Assembly: GCA_030247575.1 (NCBI GenBank) | Contig: JAOTRV010000026.1 | Span: forward strand, 1 to 64,000 | Length of the DNA stretch: 64,000 nt | Direction of reading: 5' to 3' | Source: Sulfuritalea sp. | GTDB lineage: Bacteria > Pseudomonadota > Gammaproteobacteria > Burkholderiales > Rhodocyclaceae | Shown: one piece after another, positions 46,830 to 55,731 of the stretch | How the letters are laid out: each line of letters begins with the position of its first letter | How positions within the stretch are numbered: position 1 is the first letter of the stretch | Translations under genes and position numbers: made by a program | The notes under the pieces: model-generated | What the model saw: the letters and a program-made list of their open reading frames with translations, nothing else | Told to the model about the DNA's origin: nothing | Database searches by the model: none

Positions 46830-47312
46830 TTACTTGGCGCCGGCTAGAATCCAGGTGACCAGGGTCTTGATATCCTCGTCCTTGACCGCAACGTTCGGCG
46901 GCATTGGAATCGGACCCCAAACGCCCTTGCTACCGGCCTTGACCTTGGCAACCAGCATCGCTTCATCGCTGGTCTTGTACTTCTTGGCAATGTCCTGATA
47001 GGCGGGGCCGATCAGCTTCTTGTCGACAGCGTGGCAGGCCAGGCAACCGCTTTTGGCGGCGAGGTCCTTGACGGCTAATGCCGGGGCCGAAGCCATGGCT
47101 GCCGGAGCGGCCGCCGGGTTAGCGGCTGGAGCAGGCGTAGGTGAAGCAGCCGTAGCCGCGGCAGCAGGTGCCGCCGCTGCAGGAGCACCGGCCGCTGGAG
47201 CAGGAGTCGGCGCTGCATGGACCGGCGGCGGGGGCGGTGCTTCCTTGCCGCAGCCCATCAGGGCGACAGCGGCGATCACGGCAAGGGAATGGGCTTTGGT
47301 CCGCACGTTCAT
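46830..47312 (-). CDS. Lipoprotein c-type cytochrome (c551/c5-like)
   Basis: A 160-aa protein with a lipobox (ALMGC, Cys near 21), a long Pro/Ala-rich linker (about 24-78) and a C-terminal heme domain with CLACH (C90-C93-H94) and distal Met in PIPMPP near 137. It is a membrane-tethered electron carrier of the type that feeds denitrification enzymes or cytochrome c oxidases. It could donate electrons to the CuA enzyme. It stands alone with its own terminator. Confidence 0.88.
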   Translation of the reverse strand: MNVRTKAHSLAVIAAVALMGCGKEAPPPPPVHAAPTPAPAAGAPAAAAPAAAATAASPTPAPAANPAAAPAAMASAPALAVKDLAAKSGCLACHAVDKKLIGPAYQDIAKKYKTSDEAMLVAKVKAGSKGVWGPIPMPPNVAVKDEDIKTLVTWILAGAK

Positions 47313-47470
47313 GGCAATGCTCCGTTCAAGGCGAGAAATAGCGGGATGGCAGTTCCGATGACAAATCAGCCGGGAAGATCTTTGGCTGCTGCCGTGGACT
47401 TGTCAATGCTGCTCGTCTCTCACCTTACTACTGAATGATCGCAATCCGGCAACTTGAGCGAAGTCCACAT

Positions 47471-47552
47471 GTGGCCGGGGGCACCCGGTGGCCACCGGCC
47501 GCTACCTGGTTTTGCAATTCAATGGCTCTTCTCCGGCGGCGAACTTGAAGGA
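47471..47552. repeat. Interspersed repeat, copy 1
   Basis: An 82-bp segment beginning GTGGCCGGGGGCACCCGGTG. It aligns without gaps to 52087-52168 at about 72% identity (59 of 82 by hand count); the first 40 bases are best conserved. It lies in noncoding DNA between the cytochrome gene and an unknown gene. The 362-bp gap 47313-47674 holds this and a hairpin repeat. Confidence 0.6.
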
Positions 47553-47627
47553 TTCAATTTCGGCAAAGTGCCCTTAGCCGACGTAGGCAGGTTGAGAAAG
47601 CGGACGCTCAGGAACGTAGAAGTGAGT

Positions 47628-47654
47628 GGACTGCGCGGCTTTTTGCGCAGGTCC
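47628..47654. repeat. Short hairpin repeat, copy 1
   Basis: GGACTGCGC and GCGCAGGTCC arms flank a GGCTTTTT loop. The core TGCGCGGCTTTT is repeated at 51238-51249 within a similar hairpin. REP-like. Confidence 0.5.
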
Positions 47655-47674
47655 GTTCGACTGCCGTGCTACGC

Positions 47675-48127
47675 CTATGGCGCATTTGATTTCCAATACT
47701 CGTAAACCTGTTTTGCGAGAACGGTGGCCTCGATGCTGCTTTGCCCAAAGGAACGTTGTTCTTCGGTAGTGAGATGAATGACTAAGGGATCTTCGAAGTA
47801 TCCGTCTTCGACATACCCAGCCTCTACGTATCTGGACTTTTCGACATCAGCGACAGACTGATGATGCTCCATCTTTGCTTCGAAATGCTTTACCCCGTTT
47901 GCAAGGTGTGAGGTGATTCGAAGTAGCGAGGAACTAGAGCGGACTTCCTCTCTTGCCCTTCGATCATCGGGGTGAATCCAATCCACGATATGTTCTGCGG
48001 TCACAAAGAAATCAAACGCCGCATATTGGTCTTGCGGTGATTTCAGAACCCGATCGAGGTCGTACTCCAGCTTCTTCACTAGATCGCGGGGGACTCGCAG
48101 TTCGGCAAACCCTTTAAAACTACTCAC
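47675..48127 (-). CDS. Hypothetical protein, 150 aa
   Basis: An unrecognised acidic, soluble protein starting at GTG 48127, with an AAGGAG site 6 bp upstream. Helical by appearance, with no signal peptide. The segment FVTAEHIVDWIHPDD and a Tyr-rich acidic stretch near 103-112 (YVEAGYVEDGYF) are notable. It may belong to the accessory cassette upstream on the same strand. Confidence 0.6.
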   Translation of the reverse strand: MSSFKGFAELRVPRDLVKKLEYDLDRVLKSPQDQYAAFDFFVTAEHIVDWIHPDDRRAREEVRSSSSLLRITSHLANGVKHFEAKMEHHQSVADVEKSRYVEAGYVEDGYFEDPLVIHLTTEEQRSFGQSSIEATVLAKQVYEYWKSNAP

Positions 48128-48276
48128 TGGGGCTCCTTTGGTGCGAGGGATAACGTCTTACGTGATTGGCGGCTGGAGTCGAAGACGGAGTGAACCACAA
48201 GTGATGGATCGGGACATGTACGAACGAGTTCACTGAGCCAAGGCATTCGCACCCCCCAACATAGAAGTCAACAAAC

Positions 48277-49362
48277 TCACCATCCCTCTGCTTCTATCCG
48301 CTCAACTTTTTGCATATCAATCTCTTGGGCATGGGCCATGATCTCTAATACCTGTTGCTCAAGCTCCTCTTTGGTCGAAAGATAGTCAAGCATATCCGTC
48401 TCATCCGATAGCGTGGGCGCCACTAAGTTTTCCATCCTGATCAATTTGAACAGCATTAGCGCCCCGTCCCTGCTACGCGAGAAGATCAGATACTTTGCAA
48501 TGTTGTCCGCTACCTCACAACAGTTCTCAAAATCGATCCCGCCATTTTTGATCAGGCAACGGGCAATGATCGGTTCGGAACAACTCACTATCATTTCATC
48601 AGTTGAATGGTCAAAATTCGATTTTTTAGAGCCATCCCAAACGTTGATAAATCTCGTGCCAATTGTCACGAAATCTGAATCACGGATACCTCTGTCTTTG
48701 ACAATGCAGTGCCCGTAAATTTGAGCAAGACATTCCTTCCGGAAAAAATCAATATCTGACAACTTATGATCCTGCGATCTGTCGAAAATATTCTCTTCCG
48801 ACAAGTAGTCGCCAAGCACTGGGTCAATGCTCTCTTTTCCATCTGCCTCGATCGTAGCAGCAAGAAACAAACCCAACTTGTGCAGTCCAACCGGGACAGA
48901 GCTTGGCGAGGCTGACCCAGGCAACATGGATAGGTAGTCATCCGCTCCTAGTTTCATTGCCTCTATAAAGCCAGGAAGCAATTTCATTCCACCAATGGCA
49001 TTCGGGTTACCTAACTCAAACGCAGCGTCATGTCCTGCCAGAAAGATTTCAACACCAGGTATCCAGTCAAGTTGCCCTTGGACAACTTGATAGAAAGTTG
49101 CTTCGCTGGCTAATAAGTTGCCAGTCCGATTTTCACCAAATATGCAGTATTCCGCAGCATCGACGACTCCGGCTACATACCCCAAATAATTCAGAAGTAC
49201 CTTATTGGCTAGATTCCACGACGGAACATGGTCGTGAAGTAGGGGGGCGGCAAAAACACCAATCACATTCAGAAACGGTGCTATTTCTGATGAAATTCTT
49301 TTTGCATTGGCCTCAGCTTTGGAAAACTTACGCTTGGCAAAGAGGTTCTGAAAGACATTCAT
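48277..49362 (-). CDS. Hypothetical protein, about 361 aa
   Basis: An unrecognised soluble protein. The ATG at 49362 is used; a TTG at 49407, which overlaps the sirtuin stop by 11 bp, is an alternative. The sequence is mostly helical. GHDAAFELGNPNAIGG and the C-terminal acidic coiled part (TKEELEQQVLEIMAHAQEID) are notable. Codon use is weakly biased, as in the rest of this cassette. No known domain could be assigned. Confidence 0.6.
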   Translation of the reverse strand: MNVFQNLFAKRKFSKAEANAKRISSEIAPFLNVIGVFAAPLLHDHVPSWNLANKVLLNYLGYVAGVVDAAEYCIFGENRTGNLLASEATFYQVVQGQLDWIPGVEIFLAGHDAAFELGNPNAIGGMKLLPGFIEAMKLGADDYLSMLPGSASPSSVPVGLHKLGLFLAATIEADGKESIDPVLGDYLSEENIFDRSQDHKLSDIDFFRKECLAQIYGHCIVKDRGIRDSDFVTIGTRFINVWDGSKKSNFDHSTDEMIVSCSEPIIARCLIKNGGIDFENCCEVADNIAKYLIFSRSRDGALMLFKLIRMENLVAPTLSDETDMLDYLSTKEELEQQVLEIMAHAQEIDMQKVERIEAEGW

Positions 49363-49396
49363 CGGTGGGAGAAGATATTTATTCGACGCAATTATT

Positions 49397-50236
49397 CTAT
49401 CGTCCAATCTCGATTCCCCACACTTGCCTCAAGAGCCCCGGGAGGATATCGCCGGCCTTCCCGATCAGACTTGCGTCCGCCGTCGCTGAAAGTGCCGTTG
49501 GAACCGGATTGATTTCAACTACCACAGCACCACGACGCAAGGCACGGTAGGGCAGGCTTGCCGCCGGTTCGACTTCAAGTGAGCTTCCCACGCAGATAAG
49601 CACATCACAGCTATCTGCTGCATCCACGGCCCCTTCCAGAACACACGGATCGAGCATCTCCCCAAACCAGACAATGTCAGGACGCAGCAAAGCCCCACAG
49701 CCAGGACACCGAGGCACTCGACCAGTTGCCAGCTTGAGTTCCGCAAGGTCAGATCTGTCTGCAAAGTGATCGCATTGCTCCCACACCGCATAGCCCTTGC
49801 AAAGATGGCAGATCACGGGCGGCCGTTCGTCTGAATACATCACATTCTTATCGACAAATGCCGTCAGTCGAAACAAACTGCCATGCAATTCGAGAACGTC
49901 GCAGCTTCCCGCGTCCTGATGCAGGTTATCGACATTCTGGGTAATCACAGTTACCTTGGGTACCAGCGCCTGAAGTTTTGCCACAGCCTGGTGGCCAGCA
50001 TTCGGACTAGCCTTGCGTACCTTTTCAGCAAGATGCACATGCCAATCCCAAACAAGCTGCGGATTCTTCTTATAAGCTTCCGGTGTCGCTACTTCCAATG
50101 GATCGTGCTTGGCCCAAAGCCCCTCGTTACGCTCGCGAAAGGTTGGAATCCCACTTTCAGCCGACATCCCCGCGCCGGTGAAAACGCAAACATGCGACGC
50201 TGCTTTGATGCGATGAAGAACAGTCTGTGACAACAT
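49397..50236 (-). CDS. Sirtuin NAD-dependent protein deacylase
   Basis: A 279-aa Sir2-family protein from ATG 50236. NAD-binding GAGMSAESGIPTFR at 21-34, TQNVDNLH at 99-106, catalytic H118 in LELHGS, and the four zinc cysteines in CHLC and CPGC. All parts of an active CobB-like deacylase are present, so it is not the zinc-free NADase type common in phage defence. It is placed between a nucleotidyl-cyclase-like gene and an unknown gene, and is probably co-transcribed with them. Confidence 0.85.
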   Translation of the reverse strand: MLSQTVLHRIKAASHVCVFTGAGMSAESGIPTFRERNEGLWAKHDPLEVATPEAYKKNPQLVWDWHVHLAEKVRKASPNAGHQAVAKLQALVPKVTVITQNVDNLHQDAGSCDVLELHGSLFRLTAFVDKNVMYSDERPPVICHLCKGYAVWEQCDHFADRSDLAELKLATGRVPRCPGCGALLRPDIVWFGEMLDPCVLEGAVDAADSCDVLICVGSSLEVEPAASLPYRALRRGAVVVEINPVPTALSATADASLIGKAGDILPGLLRQVWGIEIGR

Positions 50237-50294
50237 CAGATGAACTCGCCAATGGTTGGGATTGAATTCAGTCAGCGCACGGTGGAATGATGGG

Positions 50295-51218
50295 TTACGC
50301 ATCTTCCATAGGTGCTGGCGGATGAGACTCAAAGTAGTGCAGTAAATGGGAATAGCGCAGAGCAAGTTTTGTGTTCTTTGTCGTGCGGTGTTCCATCAGC
50401 TGCTCAACTACAAACTTAATCGCGGCGGAATACAGCTCGGCATGATGGTCGTGGCTAATCGCATTCTGAAACTCTTCCCCGAGATAGTGCACAAGCCAGC
50501 TTCCATCAACATCTTGGGTGAGCATGCCGAGACACAATGCGGCTAGTGCTTTGTCGTTTTGCGAGTAGAGGTCTTGTTCAGGGTTAGCGAGATGCGCCTG
50601 AAGAAGTTTTACTGTCTCTATACCAACGACAATTCTTGGGTACTGGGCAACCTCGCTTTCAAGCTCGTAAGCACGGGCTACAGCGGCGCCATACAACTCA
50701 CCAGGGTGAAGTTCGACGCCCCAGGCAACATCGATAGCGCCGCGAATAGGATTTCTGGCTGCAAGTCCAAGCAAACACAGCGTTCCAGCCAAACCCAACA
50801 GCACGAAAACGCCATTCATTCGACACTTCACGTCTTTGTCGCCTAAGCACAAGAATGACACTAAGCCATCTGACCATCTCTGCGTCTTTACGCGCGTGAA
50901 GTGCATTTCATCCCAGATCGCATGCTGTTCCGGTGGCAACGCAGCGCGGAAAGGAGAATCCAGTCTTGGGCTGAGAAGTGGTTGAAGCATTTCCTCAGCC
51001 CGACTCTGCAATTTGATGATCGCGCCAACACTCTGACGTAGGGTCGCATTTAGTTGGATTCGTTCGGCCTCAGTTCCGAATGGAGGAAGCAGTCCTTGGC
51101 CTTCCAACGCTTTTCGCTGCCCAAGCAAGTCAATGAAGCTGACGCAATAGTTGCCCGCTTGCAGCGGTTCATCAGAGTTTTCGGAGGGGGTCGTCATATG
51201 ATGATCTGAGAGGCTCAT
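50295..51218 (-). CDS. Nucleotidyl-cyclase-like protein
   Basis: A 307-aa protein whose layout recalls class III nucleotidyl cyclase folds: FIDLLG with D30, SDGLVSF with D117 as the second metal Asp, RGAIDVAWG near 159-167, and a later LYGAAVARAYELE...YPRIVVG stretch. A hydrophobic patch near 138-153 is probably buried. This is a remote, motif-based call; it could be a degenerate or regulatory member. The start could also be ATG 51197. The gene lies 58 bp upstream of the sirtuin and 64 bp after a membrane-anchored protein gene. Confidence 0.55.
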   Translation of the reverse strand: MSLSDHHMTTPSENSDEPLQAGNYCVSFIDLLGQRKALEGQGLLPPFGTEAERIQLNATLRQSVGAIIKLQSRAEEMLQPLLSPRLDSPFRAALPPEQHAIWDEMHFTRVKTQRWSDGLVSFLCLGDKDVKCRMNGVFVLLGLAGTLCLLGLAARNPIRGAIDVAWGVELHPGELYGAAVARAYELESEVAQYPRIVVGIETVKLLQAHLANPEQDLYSQNDKALAALCLGMLTQDVDGSWLVHYLGEEFQNAISHDHHAELYSAAIKFVVEQLMEHRTTKNTKLALRYSHLLHYFESHPPAPMEDA

Positions 51219-51230
51219 CGTTCAAAATCA

Positions 51231-51263
51231 CCGGCCTTGCGCGGCTTTTCACGCAAGGTCCGG
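51231..51263. repeat. Short hairpin repeat, copy 2
   Basis: Arms CCGGCCTTGCG and CGCAAGGTCCGG with one bulge flank a CGGCTTTTCA loop, in the gap between two cassette genes. It shares the TGCGCGGCTTTT core with 47632-47643. Confidence 0.5.
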
Positions 51264-51282
51264 TGGATTGCAGGGTTGGCCA

Positions 51283-51849
51283 TCACTTGGCTTTCTCCAG
51301 TACGCCCCTGATTCGCTCAAGTTCTTCCACAACGGGATCTCGTTCTCCTTCGCTACCAATGTATGGCCGAAGGTCGACTCGATTCACTTCAGTGACCGGC
51401 TTTCCGAGAAACTCATAGGTAGCAGTGATGCTGAATTGTGTAGGGCAGGCACCGGGATGCGTGCCTTCGCCGAAGATTACAAAGCCCTGTGCAAGTCCAA
51501 AGATCAGTTCCATCCCCGGCGCAAAACTATCGATTGTCGTGGAGAACGCACTGATGGTTCTGAGATTCCTATCAGGGCGATTTACCTCGCCGAACTGGAA
51601 GAAATCACGGTCGAGTGAGAGGCGCAGATTTTGGGCCGCCGTTTTCCCTATGTTGTTCACGCGGAGATAGAGAAGCGTGGTGTGAGGACGAATGAATGGC
51701 GCCACCGTAACGTATGGACGCGACATTGCCTTTGACTGATCGCGCATCATTTCCACGGACGCCTCACTTGCTTTCGCCATCCTGAAAGTTAAGTAGGCGT
51801 AGATGGCGGTAATGAATGCAAGGATCGCGGTAAGGTACTCGATCACCAT
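51283..51849 (-). CDS. Membrane-anchored protein of unknown function
   Basis: A 188-aa protein with one N-terminal membrane helix (about 5-24), a short coiled segment and a beta-rich domain (about 48-160) resembling immunoglobulin-like folds by its alternating pattern (LLYLRVNNIGKTAAQNLRLS). The ribosome site AGGAGGT is strong, so this is likely the first gene of the four-gene cassette. The function is unknown. A membrane effector paired with the cyclase-like protein is speculation. Confidence 0.65.
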   Translation of the reverse strand: MVIEYLTAILAFITAIYAYLTFRMAKASEASVEMMRDQSKAMSRPYVTVAPFIRPHTTLLYLRVNNIGKTAAQNLRLSLDRDFFQFGEVNRPDRNLRTISAFSTTIDSFAPGMELIFGLAQGFVIFGEGTHPGACPTQFSITATYEFLGKPVTEVNRVDLRPYIGSEGERDPVVEELERIRGVLEKAK

Positions 51850-52746
51850 GCGGCTACCTCCTGTGATGCCCAGCAGTTATTCAGACGAAGAAACGTCCAG
51901 ATTATTGCTAATAACACGGACACGATCGAATTGGCTTTAAGGTATTGAATGACGTGGAGATTATCCGATGCCGGTCCCCTTATCAATCAACAATCATACG
52001 GACAGAACCAGTCCGGTGGAACCATCACGTCGGCTGCTCTATTTGGCTGAACGACTGCTGTCGGGGAAATCTCTGAAGGACCGTTCTTGGCCGGCTGCAC
52101 CCGGTGACCACCGGCAGCTACCTGGCACCAGAACTCAACGGCGGCAATTCGGCCTCGACTTTGAAGGAGCCACTGCGTGCAGTGTGCCCGTTGCTGCCTG
52201 TGCCGGAAAATGGAACCGGACCTTCGCGGCGAATCCTGACAATACCGAAGCAGTCGTTTGTTATGCGTCGATGATCCCTTTCATCGCTCAAGCGGTCGTG
52301 TAGCGTTTCCGGTCATGCAGGCTTGATGAGTCGCCGGCAAGTCCCGCCATCAACGCCCGTTACTGAATTCCAGATGCTACGTCAGCAACGACCGTTCGCG
52401 GCGCGAAGTACCTGAGCTTCGATGCTGCGGGGGTGCGGCTGCATCGCGACTACCGGGATGCCGCCAGAGCGCTTTGCGCCAAGCCACTCTGGTCGGCTGC
52501 CCGATGCCGGAACGGCAACGCATGGCGCGCTCTGGGCGCCACCCGGAGAATCGAAGTGACCGCCGGACAAATGCTTTGCGGGACGCGCACCTTGCATTGC
52601 ACAGACAGGCGCAGCCCGGTTTCGCGCAACTTTTTGGTGAGCCTCGATGACAGGACATGGCTTGTCACAGTGTGTTACCAAAGTGGCCGCGGCGGACAAC
52701 GGCGATAAGGGACAATTCACCCCATTCATTTTTCCGGAGTATCGCC
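51850..52746. other. Noncoding region with interspersed repeat
   Basis: Nearly 900 bp without a supported gene; the open frames here cross the repeat and lack ribosome sites. The left end has the promoter of the cassette, and the repeat copy is at 52087-52168. The right end has the ribosome site of cytochrome b561. Confidence 0.5.
52087..52168. repeat. Interspersed repeat, copy 2
   Basis: An 82-bp segment beginning TTGGCCGGCTGCACCCGGTG, aligned without gaps with 47471-47552. Both copies flank the accessory cassette in the same orientation. Confidence 0.6.
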
Positions 52747-53265
52747 ATGCAAAACCTCCGTTACGCCCTGCCGCGGATTGTCATTCACTGGCTCGCCGCA
52801 GCCCTGATCCTGTTCCTGCTCGTCGCCGGCAGCCTGGTGCTGGCCGAATTGCCAAACACAGCGGAGAAGATCGGCAGTCTGCGCATCCACATGATTCTAG
52901 GCGGCCTGGCCGGCATGCTGGTGCTGATCCGTCTCGGTCTCGGGCGCGTCTATCCGGCGCCGGCAGCCGCCGCCGGCGACACCATGGGCAAAGTCGGCCA
53001 CATCGGTCATGTCCTGCTCAATCTGACCATCCTGTTCATGGCCATGAGCGGCATATTGCTGGTCCTGCAAAGTGGTGCGCTGGATGCGGCATTCTTCGGC
53101 GGTGTGCTGCCCGAGGACTTCAAGGCCTTCATCCCGCGCAAGGTTCATGGCCTGCTCTCGCGCGTTGCCATGGGGCTGATCGCCCTGCACGTGCTGGCCG
53201 CGGTGTATCACCAGTTCATCATCAAGGATGGATTGCTGTCACGCATGGGACTGGGTAGCCGCTAA
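52747..53265 (+). CDS. Cytochrome b561 family membrane protein
   Basis: A 172-aa four-helix diheme b-type cytochrome. Histidines suited as heme ligands are H14 (VIHW), H48 (RIHMI), H132 (KVHGL) and H146 (ALHVL). ATG 52747 follows GGAG. Such proteins transfer electrons from the quinol pool to a periplasmic acceptor. It comes just before a tripartite ABC exporter on the same strand; the link is not obvious. Confidence 0.88.
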   Translation: MQNLRYALPRIVIHWLAAALILFLLVAGSLVLAELPNTAEKIGSLRIHMILGGLAGMLVLIRLGLGRVYPAPAAAAGDTMGKVGHIGHVLLNLTILFMAMSGILLVLQSGALDAAFFGGVLPEDFKAFIPRKVHGLLSRVAMGLIALHVLAAVYHQFIIKDGLLSRMGLGSR

Positions 53266-53302
53266 ACCGGACCGCCCAATCCACATTTTCGACGAATCGA
53301 TC

Positions 53303-54487
53303 ATGAAACTACCCTCCATACGAAATCTCGGCGTGATTCTTGCCGGTATTGCACTGCTCGCCGGCCTGATCTGGGTGGTGGTTCGCAGCGGCCCGCTGGC
53401 GCCGCCACGGGCTACGGTGACGATACTGGGTCGGGCCGATGTCGCCCCGATTCTGTTTGGCGTCGGAATAGTCGAGGCGCGGCGCAGCTATCTGGTGGGG
53501 CCGACGGCGGCCGGCCGGGTCAAACAGGTCCATGTCGATGTCGGGGACACGGTTCGTGCCGGGCAATTGCTGGCGGAAATGGAACCGGTCGATCTCGACC
53601 AGCGCATGGCCTCGTCGGCCGCCGCCGTGGCGCGGGCGCAGAGCGCCATCGATGCGGCCCAGGCGCAGCTCGCGGACAACCAGAGCCGGCATCGGGTCGC
53701 GGCTGCCAATGCGCGCCGCTATGAGGATCTCGGCCGCAAGGGCTTCGTCAGCTCCAGCGTGGTCGAAGGCAAGGCGCAGGAACAAAAATCAGCCGCGGCC
53801 CAGGTAGCCGCTGCCGGCGCCACCCTGGCCGGGGCCCGACAGGACCTGTTGCGGCTGGGCGCCGAGCGCGAAGGCGTCCACCAGTTGCGCGCCAACATCC
53901 GCCTGCTGGCGCCGATCGATGGCGTGGTCACCGCGCGCGATGCCGAGCCGGGGTCCACCGTCGTCGCCGGACAGGGCGTAGTGAGACTGATCGCGCCCGA
54001 CAGTCTGTGGGTCAGGACGCGATTCGACCAGAACCGTTCCGCCGGTTTGCAGCCGGGCCTTGCCGCCGAGATCGCCCTGCGCTCGCGGACCGGAGCGCCG
54101 CTGCCGGGAGCGGTGGCGCGCATCGAACTCCTGAGCGACAGCGTGACCGAGGAGCGCATTGCGCAGGTGACCTTCGATACACCGCCCGTCGGCGTGTCGG
54201 TCGGTGAGATGGCCGAGGTGACGCTGCGCCGGCCGGTCGCCAGGAATGTGCTGGTCCTGCCCAACGCCGCACTGCGTATGCGCGGCGGCAAGACCGGCGT
54301 CTGGCGCTACGATGGCGACAGCCTGAGTTTCGTCCCGGTCAGGCGGGGCGTGACCGGGGTCGACGGCAAGGTCGAGATCGTCGAGGGGCTCAAGGAGGGC
54401 GATACGGTCGTCGTGCATAACGAGCGCGAGATCGACGGCAGCAGCCGCATCAAGGTGGTCTCCTCGCTCGTCGCGACGGGCTCTTGA
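53303..54487 (+). CDS. Membrane fusion (periplasmic adaptor) protein of ABC exporter
   Basis: A 394-aa HlyD/MacA-type adaptor with one N-terminal helix (about 8-27), a biotinyl-lipoyl-like domain (VHVDVGDTVRAGQLLAEM), a long Ala/Gln-rich coiled coil (about 105-190) and beta-barrel domains. It links the inner-membrane ABC permease to the TolC-like channel encoded downstream. ATG 53303 starts the anchor; the frame is open upstream without a good start. Confidence 0.9.
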   Translation: MKLPSIRNLGVILAGIALLAGLIWVVVRSGPLAPPRATVTILGRADVAPILFGVGIVEARRSYLVGPTAAGRVKQVHVDVGDTVRAGQLLAEMEPVDLDQRMASSAAAVARAQSAIDAAQAQLADNQSRHRVAAANARRYEDLGRKGFVSSSVVEGKAQEQKSAAAQVAAAGATLAGARQDLLRLGAEREGVHQLRANIRLLAPIDGVVTARDAEPGSTVVAGQGVVRLIAPDSLWVRTRFDQNRSAGLQPGLAAEIALRSRTGAPLPGAVARIELLSDSVTEERIAQVTFDTPPVGVSVGEMAEVTLRRPVARNVLVLPNAALRMRGGKTGVWRYDGDSLSFVPVRRGVTGVDGKVEIVEGLKEGDTVVVHNEREIDGSSRIKVVSSLVATGS

Positions 54488-54523
54488 CCATCGGACCATG
54501 ACAACAGCCATGGTGAATCGCTC

Positions 54524-55726
54524 ATGATCAGCCTCGCCGGTCGCGACATTCTGCATTCCTGGGGAAAGTTCGTCCTCACCGGATTCGGCTTGGGCCTGCT
54601 GATAGGCGTCACGCTGACCATGGCAGGCGTCTATCGTGGCATGGTCGATGATGCCAAGGTGCTGCTGACCAACAGCGGTGCCGATCTGTGGGTAGTGCAG
54701 AAAGATACCCAGGGACCCTACGCCGAATCATCCAGCATCAAGGACGATGTCTATCGGCAGATCCGCGGACTCTCCGGGGTGGCGCAGGCCGCCAACGTGA
54801 CCTACCTCACCATGCAGGTACGCAATGCCAGCCGCGGCGGCCGGGAAGAGCGCACCATGGTGGTCGGCTTCGAGCCCGGTCTGCCTGGCGAGCCGGGCTA
54901 TCTGGTGGCCGGTCGACGCCTGGTGCGCAGCCACTACGAAGCCATCGCCGATGTCGGGACCGGCGCCCGCCTGGGCGATCGCCTCACGATCCGGCGCCAC
55001 GAATACGAAGTGGTTGGTCTCACGCGTCGCATGGTGTCCTCGGGAGGTGACCCGATGGTCTTCATTCCGCTCAAGGATGCCCAGGAGGCCCAGTTTCTCA
55101 AGGACAACGACGCTGTCATCGCGGATCGAGCGCGCACCGCCGCCAATCCCGCACTCAACCGTCCCGGCGTGCCGGGCCTGCTCGAGGCGATCAACGCTTC
55201 GCAGTCCAGCAATCGCAACGTCAACGCAGTTCTGGTGCGGGTTGCCGACGGCATCGCGGCGGAATCCGTGGCCCGCGATATCCGCCGCTGGAAGCATCTG
55301 GAGGCCTTCACCCGCGCGCAAATGGAAGACATCCTGATCGCCAAGCTGATTGCCACCGCAGCCAAGCAGATCGGCATGTTCCTGGCGATTCTGGTGGTCG
55401 TCAGCGCGGCCATCGTGGCCTTCATCATCTACACCATGACCCTCGGCAAGATCCGCGAGATTGCGGTGCTGAAACTGATCGGCACGCGCAACCGCACCAT
55501 CGCCAGCATGATCCTGCAACAGGCGATGGGGCTCGGCCTGATCGGCTTCGTGGTGGGCAAGATCGCGACGACCCTCTGGGCGCCCGCGTTTCCCAAATTC
55601 GTGCTGCTCGAACCGGCCGATGCGATCAGCGGCTTCATGATCGTGATGGTGGTCTGCGCGCTGGCCAGCACCCTGGCGATTCGCGCCGCGCTGAAGGTCG
55701 ATCCGGCCGAGGCTATCGGGGGCTGA
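54524..55726 (+). CDS. FtsX/MacB-type ABC exporter permease
   Basis: A 400-aa permease: an N-terminal helix (about 14-36), a large periplasmic domain (about 40-270) and three C-terminal helices (about 285-310, 330-352 and 365-390), as in the MacB/DevC group. With the next gene (ATPase) and the adaptor before it, it makes a type VII ABC exporter. DevC-like or heterocyst-glycolipid-like exporters are the nearest comparison; the substrate is unknown. Confidence 0.88.
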   Translation: MISLAGRDILHSWGKFVLTGFGLGLLIGVTLTMAGVYRGMVDDAKVLLTNSGADLWVVQKDTQGPYAESSSIKDDVYRQIRGLSGVAQAANVTYLTMQVRNASRGGREERTMVVGFEPGLPGEPGYLVAGRRLVRSHYEAIADVGTGARLGDRLTIRRHEYEVVGLTRRMVSSGGDPMVFIPLKDAQEAQFLKDNDAVIADRARTAANPALNRPGVPGLLEAINASQSSNRNVNAVLVRVADGIAAESVARDIRRWKHLEAFTRAQMEDILIAKLIATAAKQIGMFLAILVVVSAAIVAFIIYTMTLGKIREIAVLKLIGTRNRTIASMILQQAMGLGLIGFVVGKIATTLWAPAFPKFVLLEPADAISGFMIVMVVCALASTLAIRAALKVDPAEAIGG

Positions 55727-55731
55727 CGCTC

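Noticed and set aside
49397-50236. Sir2-type phage-defence NADase
   Set aside because: The protein has a complete zinc site and deacylase motifs, unlike the NADase Sir2 domains of known defence systems; only the cassette as a whole is left as a candidate.
51968-52303. A 111-aa open frame in the noncoding stretch
   Set aside because: It spans the interspersed repeat, has no ribosome site and no protein-like pattern.
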